From NCBI GenBank assembly GCA_963823245.1, contig CAWGKQ010000010.1, forward strand, positions 1-64,000: a stretch of 64,000 nucleotides of DNA, read 5' to 3'. Positions 48,609 through 57,478 of this stretch are shown piece after piece (position 1 is the stretch's first letter; every line of letters begins with the position of its first letter). The notes under the pieces were generated by a model, which saw only the letters and a program-made list of their open reading frames with translations, ran no database searches and was not told the DNA's origin. The translations under genes and the position numbers were made by a program. Origin of the DNA: JAWVFM01 sp963823245 (GTDB lineage Bacteria; Actinomycetota; Thermoleophilia; Solirubrobacterales; 70-9).

Positions 48609-49136
48609 ATGGAGGTGTTGGCGCGAATCCGCTGGGCGAATCTGGGCCGGGTCGTCGCCATCGTGGCCGCGGTCGCGGTCGTCATCGCGGTGGGCCCGGG
48701 CCTGCTCGACCGCCCAAAGCCACCGCCGCTTGCGGCCAACATCGGCCTCCCGGGAGCGGCGAAGGAGGCGACCGGCGCCGGACTTGGCGCATTAAGGGTG
48801 CATAGCACCCATAAAGCGACAAACACGGAGCGCCTCGGCGAGAAGCGCCGCATAAGCGCGCGTGGACGGCGCGATCGCGACCCGCGCCGGCACCAACACC
48901 CCCCTCGCCGCCCCAGCCCACGCCCGCACCGCGGAACGCACCACGAACGGCACACCACCCACGCCACGCCCGCGGCCACGCCCTCCGCGCCACTGCCGGC
49001 AGCGGCGCCAAGCCCGCCGCCAGCCGCTCCCCCGCCCGTAGCACCCCCGCCCATGCCCACGCCGACACCGGCACCACCCCCGCCGGCCCCGAGCCCGGAC
49101 GGCGGCCACCCGCCCTTCCCCCTGCACCCGCTGTAG
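48609..49136 (+). CDS. Possible membrane-anchored proline-rich protein (doubtful tail)
   Basis: ATG 48609 begins MEVLARIRWANLGRVVAIVA and continues through one hydrophobic helix (about residues 14-32) and a LPGAAKEATGAG stretch that looks coding. From about 48795 the frame runs through the two-hairpin element and then a strongly C-skewed tract read as His/Arg- and then Pro/Ala-rich sequence. The N-terminal 60 residues may be real and the rest spurious, or it may be a cell-wall-spanning Pro-rich protein. It is divergent from rpsF. Confidence 0.35.
   Translation: MEVLARIRWANLGRVVAIVAAVAVVIAVGPGLLDRPKPPPLAANIGLPGAAKEATGAGLGALRVHSTHKATNTERLGEKRRISARGRRDRDPRRHQHPPRRPSPRPHRGTHHERHTTHATPAATPSAPLPAAAPSPPPAAPPPVAPPPMPTPTPAPPPPAPSPDGGHPPFPLHPL
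48796..48850 (+). repeat. Two-hairpin intergenic element, copy 3
   Basis: On the + strand: perfect stem GGGTGC/GCACCC with loop ata (48796-48810), spacer ataaagcgacaaacacgg, then a second inverted-repeat region with gCGCC and CTCGgCGAG parts ending in GCGCCGCA. It shares the layout and the terminal CGCA with the copies at 44.15 and 63.78 kb. It lies about 270 nt upstream of rpsF. Confidence 0.45.
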
Positions 49137-49150
49137 ACAGCGGGTGCCGC

Positions 49151-50632
49151 TCAGCTCCCCGCTGCGGCCCGCTTGGAAGCCCGCTTCGCCCGCACGTCCT
49201 CGATCTGCTCGCTGATCCAGACGCCCGGGTCGCGGCGGCGGACGATCTCGCGCAGGCGCGACGCGCGAAGCTCCCGCTCCTCGGCCGACATCGTCAGCGC
49301 ACGGTGGATCGTGTCGGCCTGCTCCTGGATGTCGAACGGGTTGACGGTCAGCGTGCAGTCGCCGAGCTCCTCGTGGGCTCCCGTGTTCTCGGAGAGCATC
49401 ACGACCCCGTCGCGGGTGTTGACGGCGGGCGCCTCCTTGGCGACGAGGTTCATCCCGTCGAACAGGGAGTTGACCATCAGCAGGTCGAAGTGCTTGTAGC
49501 GCGCGACCGCGTCGGCGAAGTTCTCGTAGATGCGCAGGTCGATGGGCATCCAGTCCGTCGTGCCGTGACGGTGGTTCACGACAGCCACCAGGGCCTCGAT
49601 CCGCTCCAGGTACTCCTGGTACTCGGGAACGTCGGTTCGTGAGGGCTGCAGGTGGGCGATGAAGGTGACCCGCTCGCGGAACTCAGGGTGCTGCTGGAGG
49701 AAGACGTCGAACGCCGTGAAGCCGCGAAGAACGTTCTTCGAGAGATCCGCGCGGTCGACGCGGATGATCAGGTGGTCGCGCCTGCGGCGCAGGAGCTCCT
49801 CCTCGTAGCCGGCGACCTCCTCCGACGCGGCGGCGCGCTCGAGGCGCCGCGCGTCGATCCCGAGCGGGTAGGCGCGCACCCACGTCTCCCTGCCCTCGTG
49901 GACGACGGCGCCTCGCCCATAGTCGACATCCAGCTCCATCAGCTCGCTGCAGCAGTGCAGGAAGTTGCGGCAGTACGCGGTGGTGTGGAAGCCGATGATG
50001 TCGTTGGCCAGGAGGCCGCGGTAGATGGCCTCACGCATCCGCGCCGGGAGGATGCGCCACGAGTCGGGCTGCGACCAGGGGATATGGACGAAGTGCTGCA
50101 GGAAGACGTCTGGTCGCGCTTCGCGGATGAGCGCCGGGCAGGTATAGAGGTGGTAGTCGTGGAGCATCACCAATGGCTCCGCGTCGCCGGCGATCGAGCT
50201 GACCACGGCGTCGGCGATGTCGGCGTTCACGACCTCGTAGCCGAGGTCCCAGGCCTCGGCCTCCTCCCTGCGGATGTCGGGCGCGTTCGAGAGGTCCCAC
50301 AGGTAGTGCTGGATGAACCAGAGGATCGGGTTGGCGATGACGTTGTAAAAGCGGTCATACGCCATCGCGTCGCTCTCCACGAGGAGAACGTCGTAGGAGA
50401 CCCCATCGAGCTCGACCTCCACGGCCTCGCCGTCCGCCTCACGACTGACCGCGACGTCCTCCTCGGTCATCGCGGAGGCGATCCAGAGCGCACCCCGGTG
50501 CGCGACGAGACCCGAGAGGGCGGTCACGAGCCCGCCTCCGCCCCGGTGAACCGTGCGCCGGCCGTCCTCGTCCAGCTCGAACTGCGCCGGGCCGCGATTG
50601 GAGACGATGACTAGGCGCTCGTCGTCGGACAT
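49151..50632 (-). CDS. otsA: Trehalose-6-phosphate synthase (GT20)
   Basis: This 493-aa GT20 enzyme transfers glucose from a nucleotide sugar to glucose-6-phosphate. Landmarks are LVIVSNRGPAQFELDEDGRR with the GGGGLVTAL loop, HDYHLYTCPALIREARPDVF, LQHFVHIPWSQPDSW and the C-terminal SLFDGMNLVAKEAPAVN with SENTGAHEEL. Related GT20 enzymes make glucosylglycerol phosphate, so acceptor choice is not proven. No phosphatase (otsB) gene is adjacent. It lies 47 nt downstream of the TreT-like gene. Confidence 0.9.
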   Translation of the reverse strand: MSDDERLVIVSNRGPAQFELDEDGRRTVHRGGGGLVTALSGLVAHRGALWIASAMTEEDVAVSREADGEAVEVELDGVSYDVLLVESDAMAYDRFYNVIANPILWFIQHYLWDLSNAPDIRREEAEAWDLGYEVVNADIADAVVSSIAGDAEPLVMLHDYHLYTCPALIREARPDVFLQHFVHIPWSQPDSWRILPARMREAIYRGLLANDIIGFHTTAYCRNFLHCCSELMELDVDYGRGAVVHEGRETWVRAYPLGIDARRLERAAASEEVAGYEEELLRRRRDHLIIRVDRADLSKNVLRGFTAFDVFLQQHPEFRERVTFIAHLQPSRTDVPEYQEYLERIEALVAVVNHRHGTTDWMPIDLRIYENFADAVARYKHFDLLMVNSLFDGMNLVAKEAPAVNTRDGVVMLSENTGAHEELGDCTLTVNPFDIQEQADTIHRALTMSAEERELRASRLREIVRRRDPGVWISEQIEDVRAKRASKRAAAGS

Positions 50633-50679
50633 GCGTCAATGATTACCTCATCCCGCCACAAACCCGACGGCGCGATCCT

Positions 50680-51915
50680 TCAGACGTTCAGCTCACCCAT
50701 CAACTGGAGCCAGTCGCGGAGCAGACGCGGGGTCAGGAAGCGCTCGCGGGCGCGTTCCTTGCCGGCCCGCCCGAGGCGCTTGGCGAGCTCAGGATCCTCG
50801 AGGATCTCCAGCGCCCGCTCCGCCGCCTGCTCGGGGCTCGAGACCAAGTAGCCGGTCTCGCCGTCGGTGATCTGAAGTGGGATTCCTCCGACGTCGCCGC
50901 CGATGGTGGCTCGCCCCTTCCAGAGCGCCTCGGTGACGGTGAGCCCGAAGCCCTCGCGAAGCGACTTCTGCATCACCACGTCCGACTGGGACTGGAAGGC
51001 GTTGACCTCGATCGCCCCGACGTTGTTGAGGTTGTTGAGGATCTTGATGTCCGGGTCGCCATCGGCGTGGCGGAAGGTGGAGTGGAAGAACTCCCAGCCC
51101 TCGGGGTCGTCGGTGGCCATCGAGCCGACGAGCGCGAGCTGGACATCCGGCCGCTGCTCGCGGATCCTGCGATAGGCGTCGATGACCCCGATCGGGTCCT
51201 TCCACGGGTCGAACCTCGAGACCTGGGTCACCAGGGGGCGTTCGGGATCGATCCCGAACTGCTCGCACACGAAGGCCGCGTCCTCGGGCGAGAGCGCCAT
51301 GTTCTTCGGCGAGAGCGGGTCGATGGCCGGGGGCACGATCTTTCTCAGGCCCCCGTCGAGGCCGGCCGGGACGTACTGCTCGAGGTGCCATACGGTCGCG
51401 TCGTACTCGGCGATCAGCGGCTTGAGGCGCGCGAGGGACTCCTGATTCGGAGTCGAGAGATCGATGTGGCAGCGCCAAACCCAGCGCCGCGCTCTATCGG
51501 GCGCGTTCATCCGGAGGCCGGCCGGCTGCGGGTCGTGGACGATGATGAGGTCCCAGTCGCCCTCGAGGCCCTGGGCGTTCATCGCGTTGTATGCCTCGAA
51601 CACCTCCCACTGCTCGTCCGAGATCGCCTGCGGATCGCCCTGGAGCGAGTTGTGCATGAGCTTAGTGACGTTGAAGAACTCCTCCCGCCCGAGGATCACG
51701 TGCCAGTGGGCGTCGAGGCCCACGTCGCGCATGAGCGGCACGAGCGTGTAGAGGATCTCCGACACGCCGCCGCCGAATGCGGTCGCGCTCACATGTAGCA
51801 CCCGCTTGCCGTCGAGCGCCTCCGCCATCTCGCGAATCTCGGCCACGAGGCCGCGGCCGGCCAGATGCGTGTAGTCGGCGAGCGAGCGAGGTCCGAGGGC
51901 CACCTCCTGGAGCAC
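50680..51915 (-). CDS. treT: Trehalose synthase TreT-like glycosyltransferase (GT4)
   Basis: This 411-aa GT4-type enzyme has the N-terminal block VLHVSATAFGGGVSEILYTL and the C-terminal nucleotide-sugar site VVMQKSLREGFGLTVTEALW (E-x7-E) followed by GGIPLQITDGETGYLV. These match TreT, which makes trehalose from NDP-glucose and glucose in one step. Together with the GT20 gene it suggests two trehalose routes side by side, relevant to desiccation or osmotic stress. Confidence 0.87.
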   Translation of the reverse strand: MLQEVALGPRSLADYTHLAGRGLVAEIREMAEALDGKRVLHVSATAFGGGVSEILYTLVPLMRDVGLDAHWHVILGREEFFNVTKLMHNSLQGDPQAISDEQWEVFEAYNAMNAQGLEGDWDLIIVHDPQPAGLRMNAPDRARRWVWRCHIDLSTPNQESLARLKPLIAEYDATVWHLEQYVPAGLDGGLRKIVPPAIDPLSPKNMALSPEDAAFVCEQFGIDPERPLVTQVSRFDPWKDPIGVIDAYRRIREQRPDVQLALVGSMATDDPEGWEFFHSTFRHADGDPDIKILNNLNNVGAIEVNAFQSQSDVVMQKSLREGFGLTVTEALWKGRATIGGDVGGIPLQITDGETGYLVSSPEQAAERALEILEDPELAKRLGRAGKERARERFLTPRLLRDWLQLMGELNV

Positions 51916-51957
51916 GGTTGCGGAAAGCTACGCCTTTTGGGGGTCGGGCCGGGCCGG

Positions 51958-53169
51958 TTAGCCGGAAAGGTTCTCTGGCCGGGTCCCGAGCTTCACGTCC
52001 ACGTTCATCCGCTGCCCGTTGCGGATGATCGTGAGCGTCGCCGTGTCGCCCGGGTCGAGCTGGGCCACGAGGATCGGCAGGTCGCTCGCCTTGGTGATCG
52101 GGTGGCCGTTGACCGCGACGATCACGTCGCCTCCCACCTTGAACTCGGAGCCCTGGAAATGGATCGTCTTGTCGGAGCCGCGGAGGTCGGCGCCCCCGGC
52201 TGGCCCGCCCTCGATGATCGACGAGACGAGGGCGCCATTCTTCGAGGGAATTCCGAGCTTGTCGGCGAGCTGGGGATAGAGCTGCTCCGTTCGGACCCCG
52301 AGGTAGGCGTACTCGGCGTGGCCGATGGAGCGCAGCTGGTCGAGCGAGCGGTTCACGAGCGCGATCGGCACGGCGAAGCCCACGCCCTCGTTACCGCCCG
52401 AGGTGGTGTTGATCTGCTGGTCGATGCCGAGCACGTCCCCGTTGGCGTCGAGCAGCGGGCCGCCCGAGTTGCCGGGGTTGATCGAGGCGTCGGTCTGGAT
52501 CGCCCCCTCGATCTTGAAGTTCGAGAGCGAGTCGATCGTGCGGTCCGTCGCCGAGACGACCCCTACCGAGAGCGAGTTGTCCTCGCCGAAGGGGCTGCCG
52601 ATCGCGGCAACCGGCTGGCCGACCTGGACCTTCTCGCTCGTCGCGAGGGTGAGCGGGTGCAGGTCGAGGCCCGCCGGATCGACGCGCAGGAGCGCAACGT
52701 CGGCGTCCGGGTCGAAGCCGACCACATCTGCCGGCACCTGGTTCTGGTCGGTGAACTGAACATAGACCTGCTTCGCCGCGTGGATCTCGCCGGACGTCCC
52801 ACCGGCCTCGGCGTCGGTGACGACGTGGGCGTTGGTGGCGATCTCGCCGTTCGAGTTGATGACGAAGCCGGAGCCCTCGGCGGCCGATCCGCCCCCGCCG
52901 AGGATTCCACCGCCGATCGGGTGGCCGAAGAAGGAGCGGATCGTCACCACTCCCGGCGCGGCCTCCGCGTAGATCCGCTCCGGGTCGAAGCCTGACGCGC
53001 CCGTCTCGATCGCGACGCGCGGCAGCGTGGTCGACGGTCCCGACGCCGACGGGCCGACCGACGTCGTCGAGCCATCACCACCGTCGCCGCCGCTGCCGCC
53101 GCCGCATGCGGCGAGGGCGGCCACGACGGCGACGAGCGTCGCCGTCAGAGCCGGTCGAGCGAAGCTCAC
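51958..53169 (-). CDS. HtrA/DegP-like serine protease lipoprotein
   Basis: GTG 53169 starts MSFARPALTATLVAVVAALA then AC, a lipoprotein signal with an LAAC lipobox (Cys near residue 22). After a Gly/Ser linker comes a trypsin-like domain with His in GEIATNAHVV, Asp in DPDADVALLRVDP and Ser in INPGNSGGPLLDANG. A C-terminal PDZ domain ends with GDTATLTIIRNGQRMNV. It is 403 aa and would act at the outer face of the membrane in protein quality control. The start overlaps the kinase stop (GTGA). The open frame seems fused to the kinase only because of a frameshift in the latter. Confidence 0.9.
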   Translation of the reverse strand: MSFARPALTATLVAVVAALAACGGGSGGDGGDGSTTSVGPSASGPSTTLPRVAIETGASGFDPERIYAEAAPGVVTIRSFFGHPIGGGILGGGGSAAEGSGFVINSNGEIATNAHVVTDAEAGGTSGEIHAAKQVYVQFTDQNQVPADVVGFDPDADVALLRVDPAGLDLHPLTLATSEKVQVGQPVAAIGSPFGEDNSLSVGVVSATDRTIDSLSNFKIEGAIQTDASINPGNSGGPLLDANGDVLGIDQQINTTSGGNEGVGFAVPIALVNRSLDQLRSIGHAEYAYLGVRTEQLYPQLADKLGIPSKNGALVSSIIEGGPAGGADLRGSDKTIHFQGSEFKVGGDVIVAVNGHPITKASDLPILVAQLDPGDTATLTIIRNGQRMNVDVKLGTRPENLSG

Positions 53170-54576
53170 GCCCGCTTGCTCCCGGCGGTCGGCAGCGTCA
53201 GCGTGAACTCGGTGCGCCCGCGCCGCGACGAGAGGTCGAGCGCCCCGTCCATCCGGTCGGCCAGCTCGCGCGCGATCAGCGAGGCCGAGCCCCGATCCGC
53301 TGACCCGGTCGGCGGTGTAGAAGCGCTCGAAGATCCTCCCGCGCGAATGCGCGTCGACCCCGGGGCCGTCGTCGGCCACAACGAGGATGGCGCTGCCGTT
53401 GCTCGTATCTGCGCTCACTGCGATGGAGGTTCCCGCCGGTGTATGGGTGAGGGCGTTGTCGATCAGGATACGCATGATCTGAGCCACCCGGTCTGGATCG
53501 GCGTTGGCGACGGCCCGCCGCTTGGGCCGCACGGCGATCGGCGAGTCGTGTCGCTCCGCCGCAGGCGTGAACTCGGCGCTGACGCGCCCCGCGAGCTCTC
53601 CAAGCTCCACGGGCTCGGCGCGGATCTCCATCGCGTCGGCGTCGAGCTTCGAGAGGTCGAGAAGGTCGGCGGTGAGCTTCGTGAGCCGAGCGATCTGCTC
53701 GCGCATGTTGCGGACGAACTCCGCCCGCGCAGCCGGGTCGGGGTCCTCGTCCTCCAGGAGCTCCGCGAAGCCCGCCAGCGAGAAGATCGGAGTGCGCAGC
53801 TCGTGCGATGCGTTCGCGATGAACGCCTTGCGCGCGCTGTCGAGCCGCGCCAGCTTTCGCTGCATCTCGTCGAGGGCGGCTGCGAGCTGGCCCACCTCGT
53901 CGCCCCCGAGGTCGGGGATCGGCGTCCGGAAGTCGCCCTCGGCGACCTTCTCGGCGGCCCTCTCGAGCCGCCGCAGCCGGCGCGCGTGGGCGCCCGCCAC
54001 CAGCCAGCCGGCCCCGAGCGCGAGGGTCAGGGCGATCCCCCCCGCGATCAGGATCTGCCGCTTGATGAGCGAGACGTTGTCAGCCACCTCCGCCAACGGG
54101 GCCGAGAGCACGAGCACCCATCGCGGGCGTCCGCGCCGCGCCACGGCGATCGCGGTCTCGCCGATCTGCTGGGACCCAACGGTTTCGACCGCCGTTCCCG
54201 GACGGCCGGTCGCCGCCGCCGTGACCGCCGCCGGATAGCTCGGAGCGACGGCGGTGCGCTCGATCTCGGAGTCGGCGATGACGAACTCCGGGCGGGGTCC
54301 CTGCGGCCCCGAGCGAACCCCGAGCAGGGACGCCCGCGCGTCGGCCTTCTGCGCGGTGGCGCTGACGATCCTCTCCAGACGCGCCTGCGAGGCCGCCGAG
54401 TCGAGCGCACCTGAGAAGCGGGCGCCCTGCGAGATCGCCACCCCCTCGAGCCGCTCGAGCTTCGACGCCGTGAGGCTCGACTCGAGCTGCGGGACCACGT
54501 AGAGGTAGACGAAGCCCACGGCCGCGGCGGTGATCGCGAAGAACAGCAGCACGAGCCTCGTGCGGACGGAATTCAT
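53166..54576 (-). CDS. Sensor histidine kinase, one frameshift near the C-terminus
   Basis: The N-terminal helix (LVLLFFAITAAAVGFVYLYV) and a second near residue 175 flank an extracellular sensor region. HAMP (LRRLERAAEKVAEGDFRTPI), the phospho-acceptor H-box NASHELRTPIFSLAGFAELL and the ATPase N and G boxes (IDNALTHTPAGT; VADDGPGV; VSGSGLGL) follow. Near 53277-53283 the frame moves by one. The correct end reads IARELADRMDGALDLSSRRG then RTEFTLTLP and stops at 53166. The uncorrected frame runs into the protease. Length after repair is about 469 aa. It pairs with the response regulator upstream. Confidence 0.88.
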
Positions 54577-54598
54577 CCGCAGGCATCCTCATAGCGAG

Positions 54599-54640
54599 CC
54601 GGAGGCGAGCGGTGATTCGAGCTTGCTCGAATGCCTCCGG
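54599..54640. other. Perfect nested hairpin between regulator and kinase genes
   Basis: Outer stem CCGGAGGC/GCCTCCGG encloses a perfect inner stem ATTCGAGC/GCTCGAAT (54615-54632) with a 2-nt centre. It sits in the 86-nt gap between the response regulator stop and the kinase start. It may be a transcript-processing or attenuation structure, or a dyad protein-binding site. Confidence 0.6.
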
Positions 54641-54662
54641 TGCCGGCGGGCCGTGGCACGGG

Positions 54663-55367
54663 TCAGTCGTCGTCGCGAAAGCGGTAGCCGACGCCTCGCA
54701 CGGTCAGCAGATACTGGGGTGAGCTCGCGTCGCTCTCGAGCTTCTCGCGTAGATGGCGGATGTGGACGTCGACGGTGCGTGGATCACGGTAAGCCGAATC
54801 CCCCCACACCCGCTCGAGGACCATCTGCCTCGAGAAGACCTTGCCCGGCGAGCGCGCGAGCGTCGCCAGCACCTCGAACTCGACGTAGGTCAGCTCGGCA
54901 CGCTCGGCGCGGATCATCACCGTGCGGCGCTCGAGGTCGATCTCGAGGTCGGCTACCGAGATCGGCTCGTCGGCGTCGGTGCGCTCGCCGATCATGTCCG
55001 CGCGGCGGAGGGCTGCGCGGACGCGGCTGCGGAACTCGCGGACCGAGAACGGCTTCGTGATGTAGTCGTCCGCGCCCATCTCGAGGCCGAGGACCTTGTC
55101 GCCCTCGTCGTCGCGGGCGGTGAGCATGATGATCGGAACCTGGCTGCGGCTGCGCAGCCTGCGACAGACCTCGATGCCGTCCACCCGCGGCAGCATCACA
55201 TCGAGGACGACGAGATCGAATCTCTGCTCGGCGAAGCGGTCGAGCGCCTCCCGCCCGTCGTGCGCAGCTATCACCTCGTAGCCGTCGCGACGCAGCGGAT
55301 AGGCGAGCAGCGTCTGGATCGCCTGCTCATCGTCCACCAGCAGGATCCGCGCCGAGGCGGCTGGCAT
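54663..55367 (-). CDS. OmpR/PhoB-type response regulator
   Basis: This 234-aa protein has a receiver domain (ARILLVDDEQAIQTLLAYPL; phospho-Asp in FDLVVLDVMLPRVDG; MLTARDDEGDKVLGLEMGAD; switch Lys in DDYITKPFS) and a winged-helix DNA-binding domain (LTYVEFEVLATLARSPGKVF; VWGDSAYRDPRTVDVHIRHL; VRGVGYRF). It is the first gene of the regulator-kinase-HtrA operon, so it probably controls an envelope-stress response including its own protease (inference). It is divergent from the peptidase-like membrane protein, with 55 nt between starts. Confidence 0.94.
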   Translation of the reverse strand: MPAASARILLVDDEQAIQTLLAYPLRRDGYEVIAAHDGREALDRFAEQRFDLVVLDVMLPRVDGIEVCRRLRSRSQVPIIMLTARDDEGDKVLGLEMGADDYITKPFSVREFRSRVRAALRRADMIGERTDADEPISVADLEIDLERRTVMIRAERAELTYVEFEVLATLARSPGKVFSRQMVLERVWGDSAYRDPRTVDVHIRHLREKLESDASSPQYLLTVRGVGYRFRDDD

Positions 55368-55422
55368 GGGGAGAGGTTAGCCTCGGTCGCTCAACGTTCC
55401 CGCATGCGAGCGCCCGCCCGCC

Positions 55423-57414
55423 GTGGTCGACCTACGCCTCTATCGCCTCAGCTTCCTGCCCGCCGCCGCGGCGGTGGTCGCCCTGCTCTTCTCGCTCCAG
55501 TCCCAGCCTGGGCCGCTCCGGCCGCTGGTCGCCCCGGCCGGGTTCGACCGCGGGGCCGCCGCGGGCTACGCGCGCCAGATCGTCGCGGCGGCGCCGAGCC
55601 GATCCCCTGGCTCGAAGGGCGACTCGGCCGCGGCGGCCATCGTCGAGAAGACGTTCAAGACGGTGACCGCCGGGCAGGTCGTCGTGCAGCACTACGGCGA
55701 GGGGGGGTCGCTCACGAACGTCATCCTGAGGCTGCCGGGCGAGAGCCGCAACGAGATCGTCCTGATCGCGCCGCGCGACACGGCCTCGCCTCCGGGAGCG
55801 GCATCGAGCGCGGCCGCGACGGGAGCGCTCGAGGAGCTCGCCTCGAGCATCGGGACCTCCCAGCACACGAAGACGATCGTCCTCGTCTCCACCGACGGCT
55901 CCTCGTCGGGCGCGTCGGGCGCGGGCGCGCTCGTCGACGGCTACCTCGACCCATCCCTGGTCGACGCGATCGTCGCCCTCGAGCAGCCGGGGTCGGCGAG
56001 CGTGCGCCAGCCGTACGTGCTCGATTCCTCCACCGGCGCGCAGAGCGCGTCGATACAGCTCGTCCGCACGGCCGAGCTCTCGCTCCTCGACCAGACCGGG
56101 CTTCACGCTCACGAGCCCGGGCCATTCGGCCAGCTCGCCGCGCTCGCCCTCCCCGGCGGCCTCGGCGAGCAGGCGGTGCTCATCTCGAGGGGACTCGAGG
56201 CGGTCGGACTCTCGTCGGCCGGAGAGCGACCCCTATCGCCCGCCGACGATCTCCTCGACGACTTCTCCGCCAAGACTCTCGACCGGTTTGGGCGGGCCAC
56301 GTTCGACCTCGTGCTCGCTCTCGACGCGGCCCCCGGCCGGCCGGTCCACGGCCCCGGCGCCTACATCGAGGTGGCCGGCAACCTGATCCCCGGCTGGGCT
56401 CTGGCGGCGCTCGCGCTCGGGCTTCTCATCCCCGCGATCGTCGCGGCGGTCGACGCCCTCGCTCGAGCGGGCCGGGGCGGAAACGCGGGCTCGGCGCTCG
56501 CCTGGGCGTCGCGGCGCTCGGTGCCGCTGCTCGTGGCCCTGGCGCTCCTCTACGTGATGGCCCTCATCGGGATCGTCCCGCGGCCGTCGTTCCCGTTCGA
56601 CCCGGGGCGGTACGCCATCGGGCCGAGCGAGCTCTTGGCGCTGCTGGTACCGGTGACCGCGGCGCTGGGGGTCTGGTGGTGGCTCGGCCGCAACCGCATG
56701 CCCGTCCGGGTGGCGCCCGAGGCCGCGGCAGCCGCCCTCGGGCTCTGGAGCGGCATCGCTCTGCTTGCGGTGTGGATCGTCAATCCCTACCTCGCGCTCC
56801 TCCTGGTCCCCCTGGCCCACCCCTGGGTGCTCGAGGCGCGGGCCGGGCGTCGCGGCCGGCGTCCGCGCCGGTGGCCGTCGGCGGCAGCCATCGCGGCGGC
56901 GTGCCTGCCGCTCATACTCGGGGCCGCGAGCGTCGCCGGGCGCTTCAACCTCGACGCGGGCGTCGTCTGGTCGGTCGCGCTCTCGATCGGCGACTGGGGC
57001 ATCCGCGTGCCGATCGCGATCTGCGGTTGCGTGCTGGCGGGATCGGTCGCCTCGCTCGTGGTCGTGGCCGGCGCCGGCGCAGAGGCCGGCCCGCCAGGGC
57101 CGGCGAGGCCCCCTCGTGGGCGGGAGGTTGCATACGAAGCTCACACCGACGCCGAGGCGGGGAGCCAGGCGGTGTGGACAAATTCCCGATCGGGTAGCGA
57201 GGAGAGGGAACCGATCAATGCAGCGGAGACGAAGCGCGCCCCAGGACCCAACGGGGATACACGGATCGCTCCCGGAGGGGAGACTCAAGCACTTGACCGG
57301 ACTGATTCACGCAGGGGAGTATCGCGTCGACGCGCAGGCGGTCGCACGAGAGATGCTGACCAAGGCGAGCCTGATCAGGCGCGCCCGGATCGAGCTCGCG
57401 ACCGTCCGAGCTGA
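55423..57414 (+). CDS. Membrane protein with an M28-peptidase-like extracytoplasmic domain; 3' end uncertain
   Basis: The N-terminal helix (LSFLPAAAAVVALLFSLQSQ) is followed by a soluble domain to about residue 305. Its pattern (APSRSPGSKGDSAAAAIVEK; TNVILRLPGESRNEIVLIAP; AATGALEELASSIG; TIVLVSTDGSSSGASGAGAL) recalls M28 peptidases, but the metal-ligand His/Asp residues look replaced, so it may be inactive. Seven or so membrane helices follow. After about 57100 the frame loses protein character and overlaps the FlgM-like gene by 197 nt. Another frame stops at 57197, so a frameshift or an over-read end is likely. Confidence 0.72.
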   Translation: MVDLRLYRLSFLPAAAAVVALLFSLQSQPGPLRPLVAPAGFDRGAAAGYARQIVAAAPSRSPGSKGDSAAAAIVEKTFKTVTAGQVVVQHYGEGGSLTNVILRLPGESRNEIVLIAPRDTASPPGAASSAAATGALEELASSIGTSQHTKTIVLVSTDGSSSGASGAGALVDGYLDPSLVDAIVALEQPGSASVRQPYVLDSSTGAQSASIQLVRTAELSLLDQTGLHAHEPGPFGQLAALALPGGLGEQAVLISRGLEAVGLSSAGERPLSPADDLLDDFSAKTLDRFGRATFDLVLALDAAPGRPVHGPGAYIEVAGNLIPGWALAALALGLLIPAIVAAVDALARAGRGGNAGSALAWASRRSVPLLVALALLYVMALIGIVPRPSFPFDPGRYAIGPSELLALLVPVTAALGVWWWLGRNRMPVRVAPEAAAAALGLWSGIALLAVWIVNPYLALLLVPLAHPWVLEARAGRRGRRPRRWPSAAAIAAACLPLILGAASVAGRFNLDAGVVWSVALSIGDWGIRVPIAICGCVLAGSVASLVVVAGAGAEAGPPGPARPPRGREVAYEAHTDAEAGSQAVWTNSRSGSEEREPINAAETKRAPGPNGDTRIAPGGETQALDRTDSRRGVSRRRAGGRTRDADQGEPDQARPDRARDRPS

Positions 57415-57478
57415 TCGAAGCCCGACGGCGCCAGCTCAGCGCCCTCCGGACCCCGGAGCACCGTCTCAGCCCCTCTGA
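57218..57478 (+). CDS. FlgM-like anti-sigma-28 factor domain protein
   Basis: ATG 57218 has a GGAGAGGG site 9-10 nt upstream. The 86-aa product carries the FlgM core pattern LKHLTGLIHAGEYRVDAQAV then AREMLTKASLI, as in small actinobacterial FlgM-like proteins. FlgM binds the flagellar sigma factor. No flagellar or sigma genes are in the window, so the partner is unknown. The last 35 codons overlap thiL on the other strand (57375-57478). Confidence 0.68.
   Translation: MQRRRSAPQDPTGIHGSLPEGRLKHLTGLIHAGEYRVDAQAVAREMLTKASLIRRARIELATVRADRSPTAPAQRPPDPGAPSQPL

Noticed and set aside
51958..54576. Single 872-aa histidine kinase-HtrA fusion protein
   Set aside because: The kinase C-terminus is found in another frame with its own stop, and the protease has its own GTG start, signal peptide and lipobox; the fusion comes from one base.
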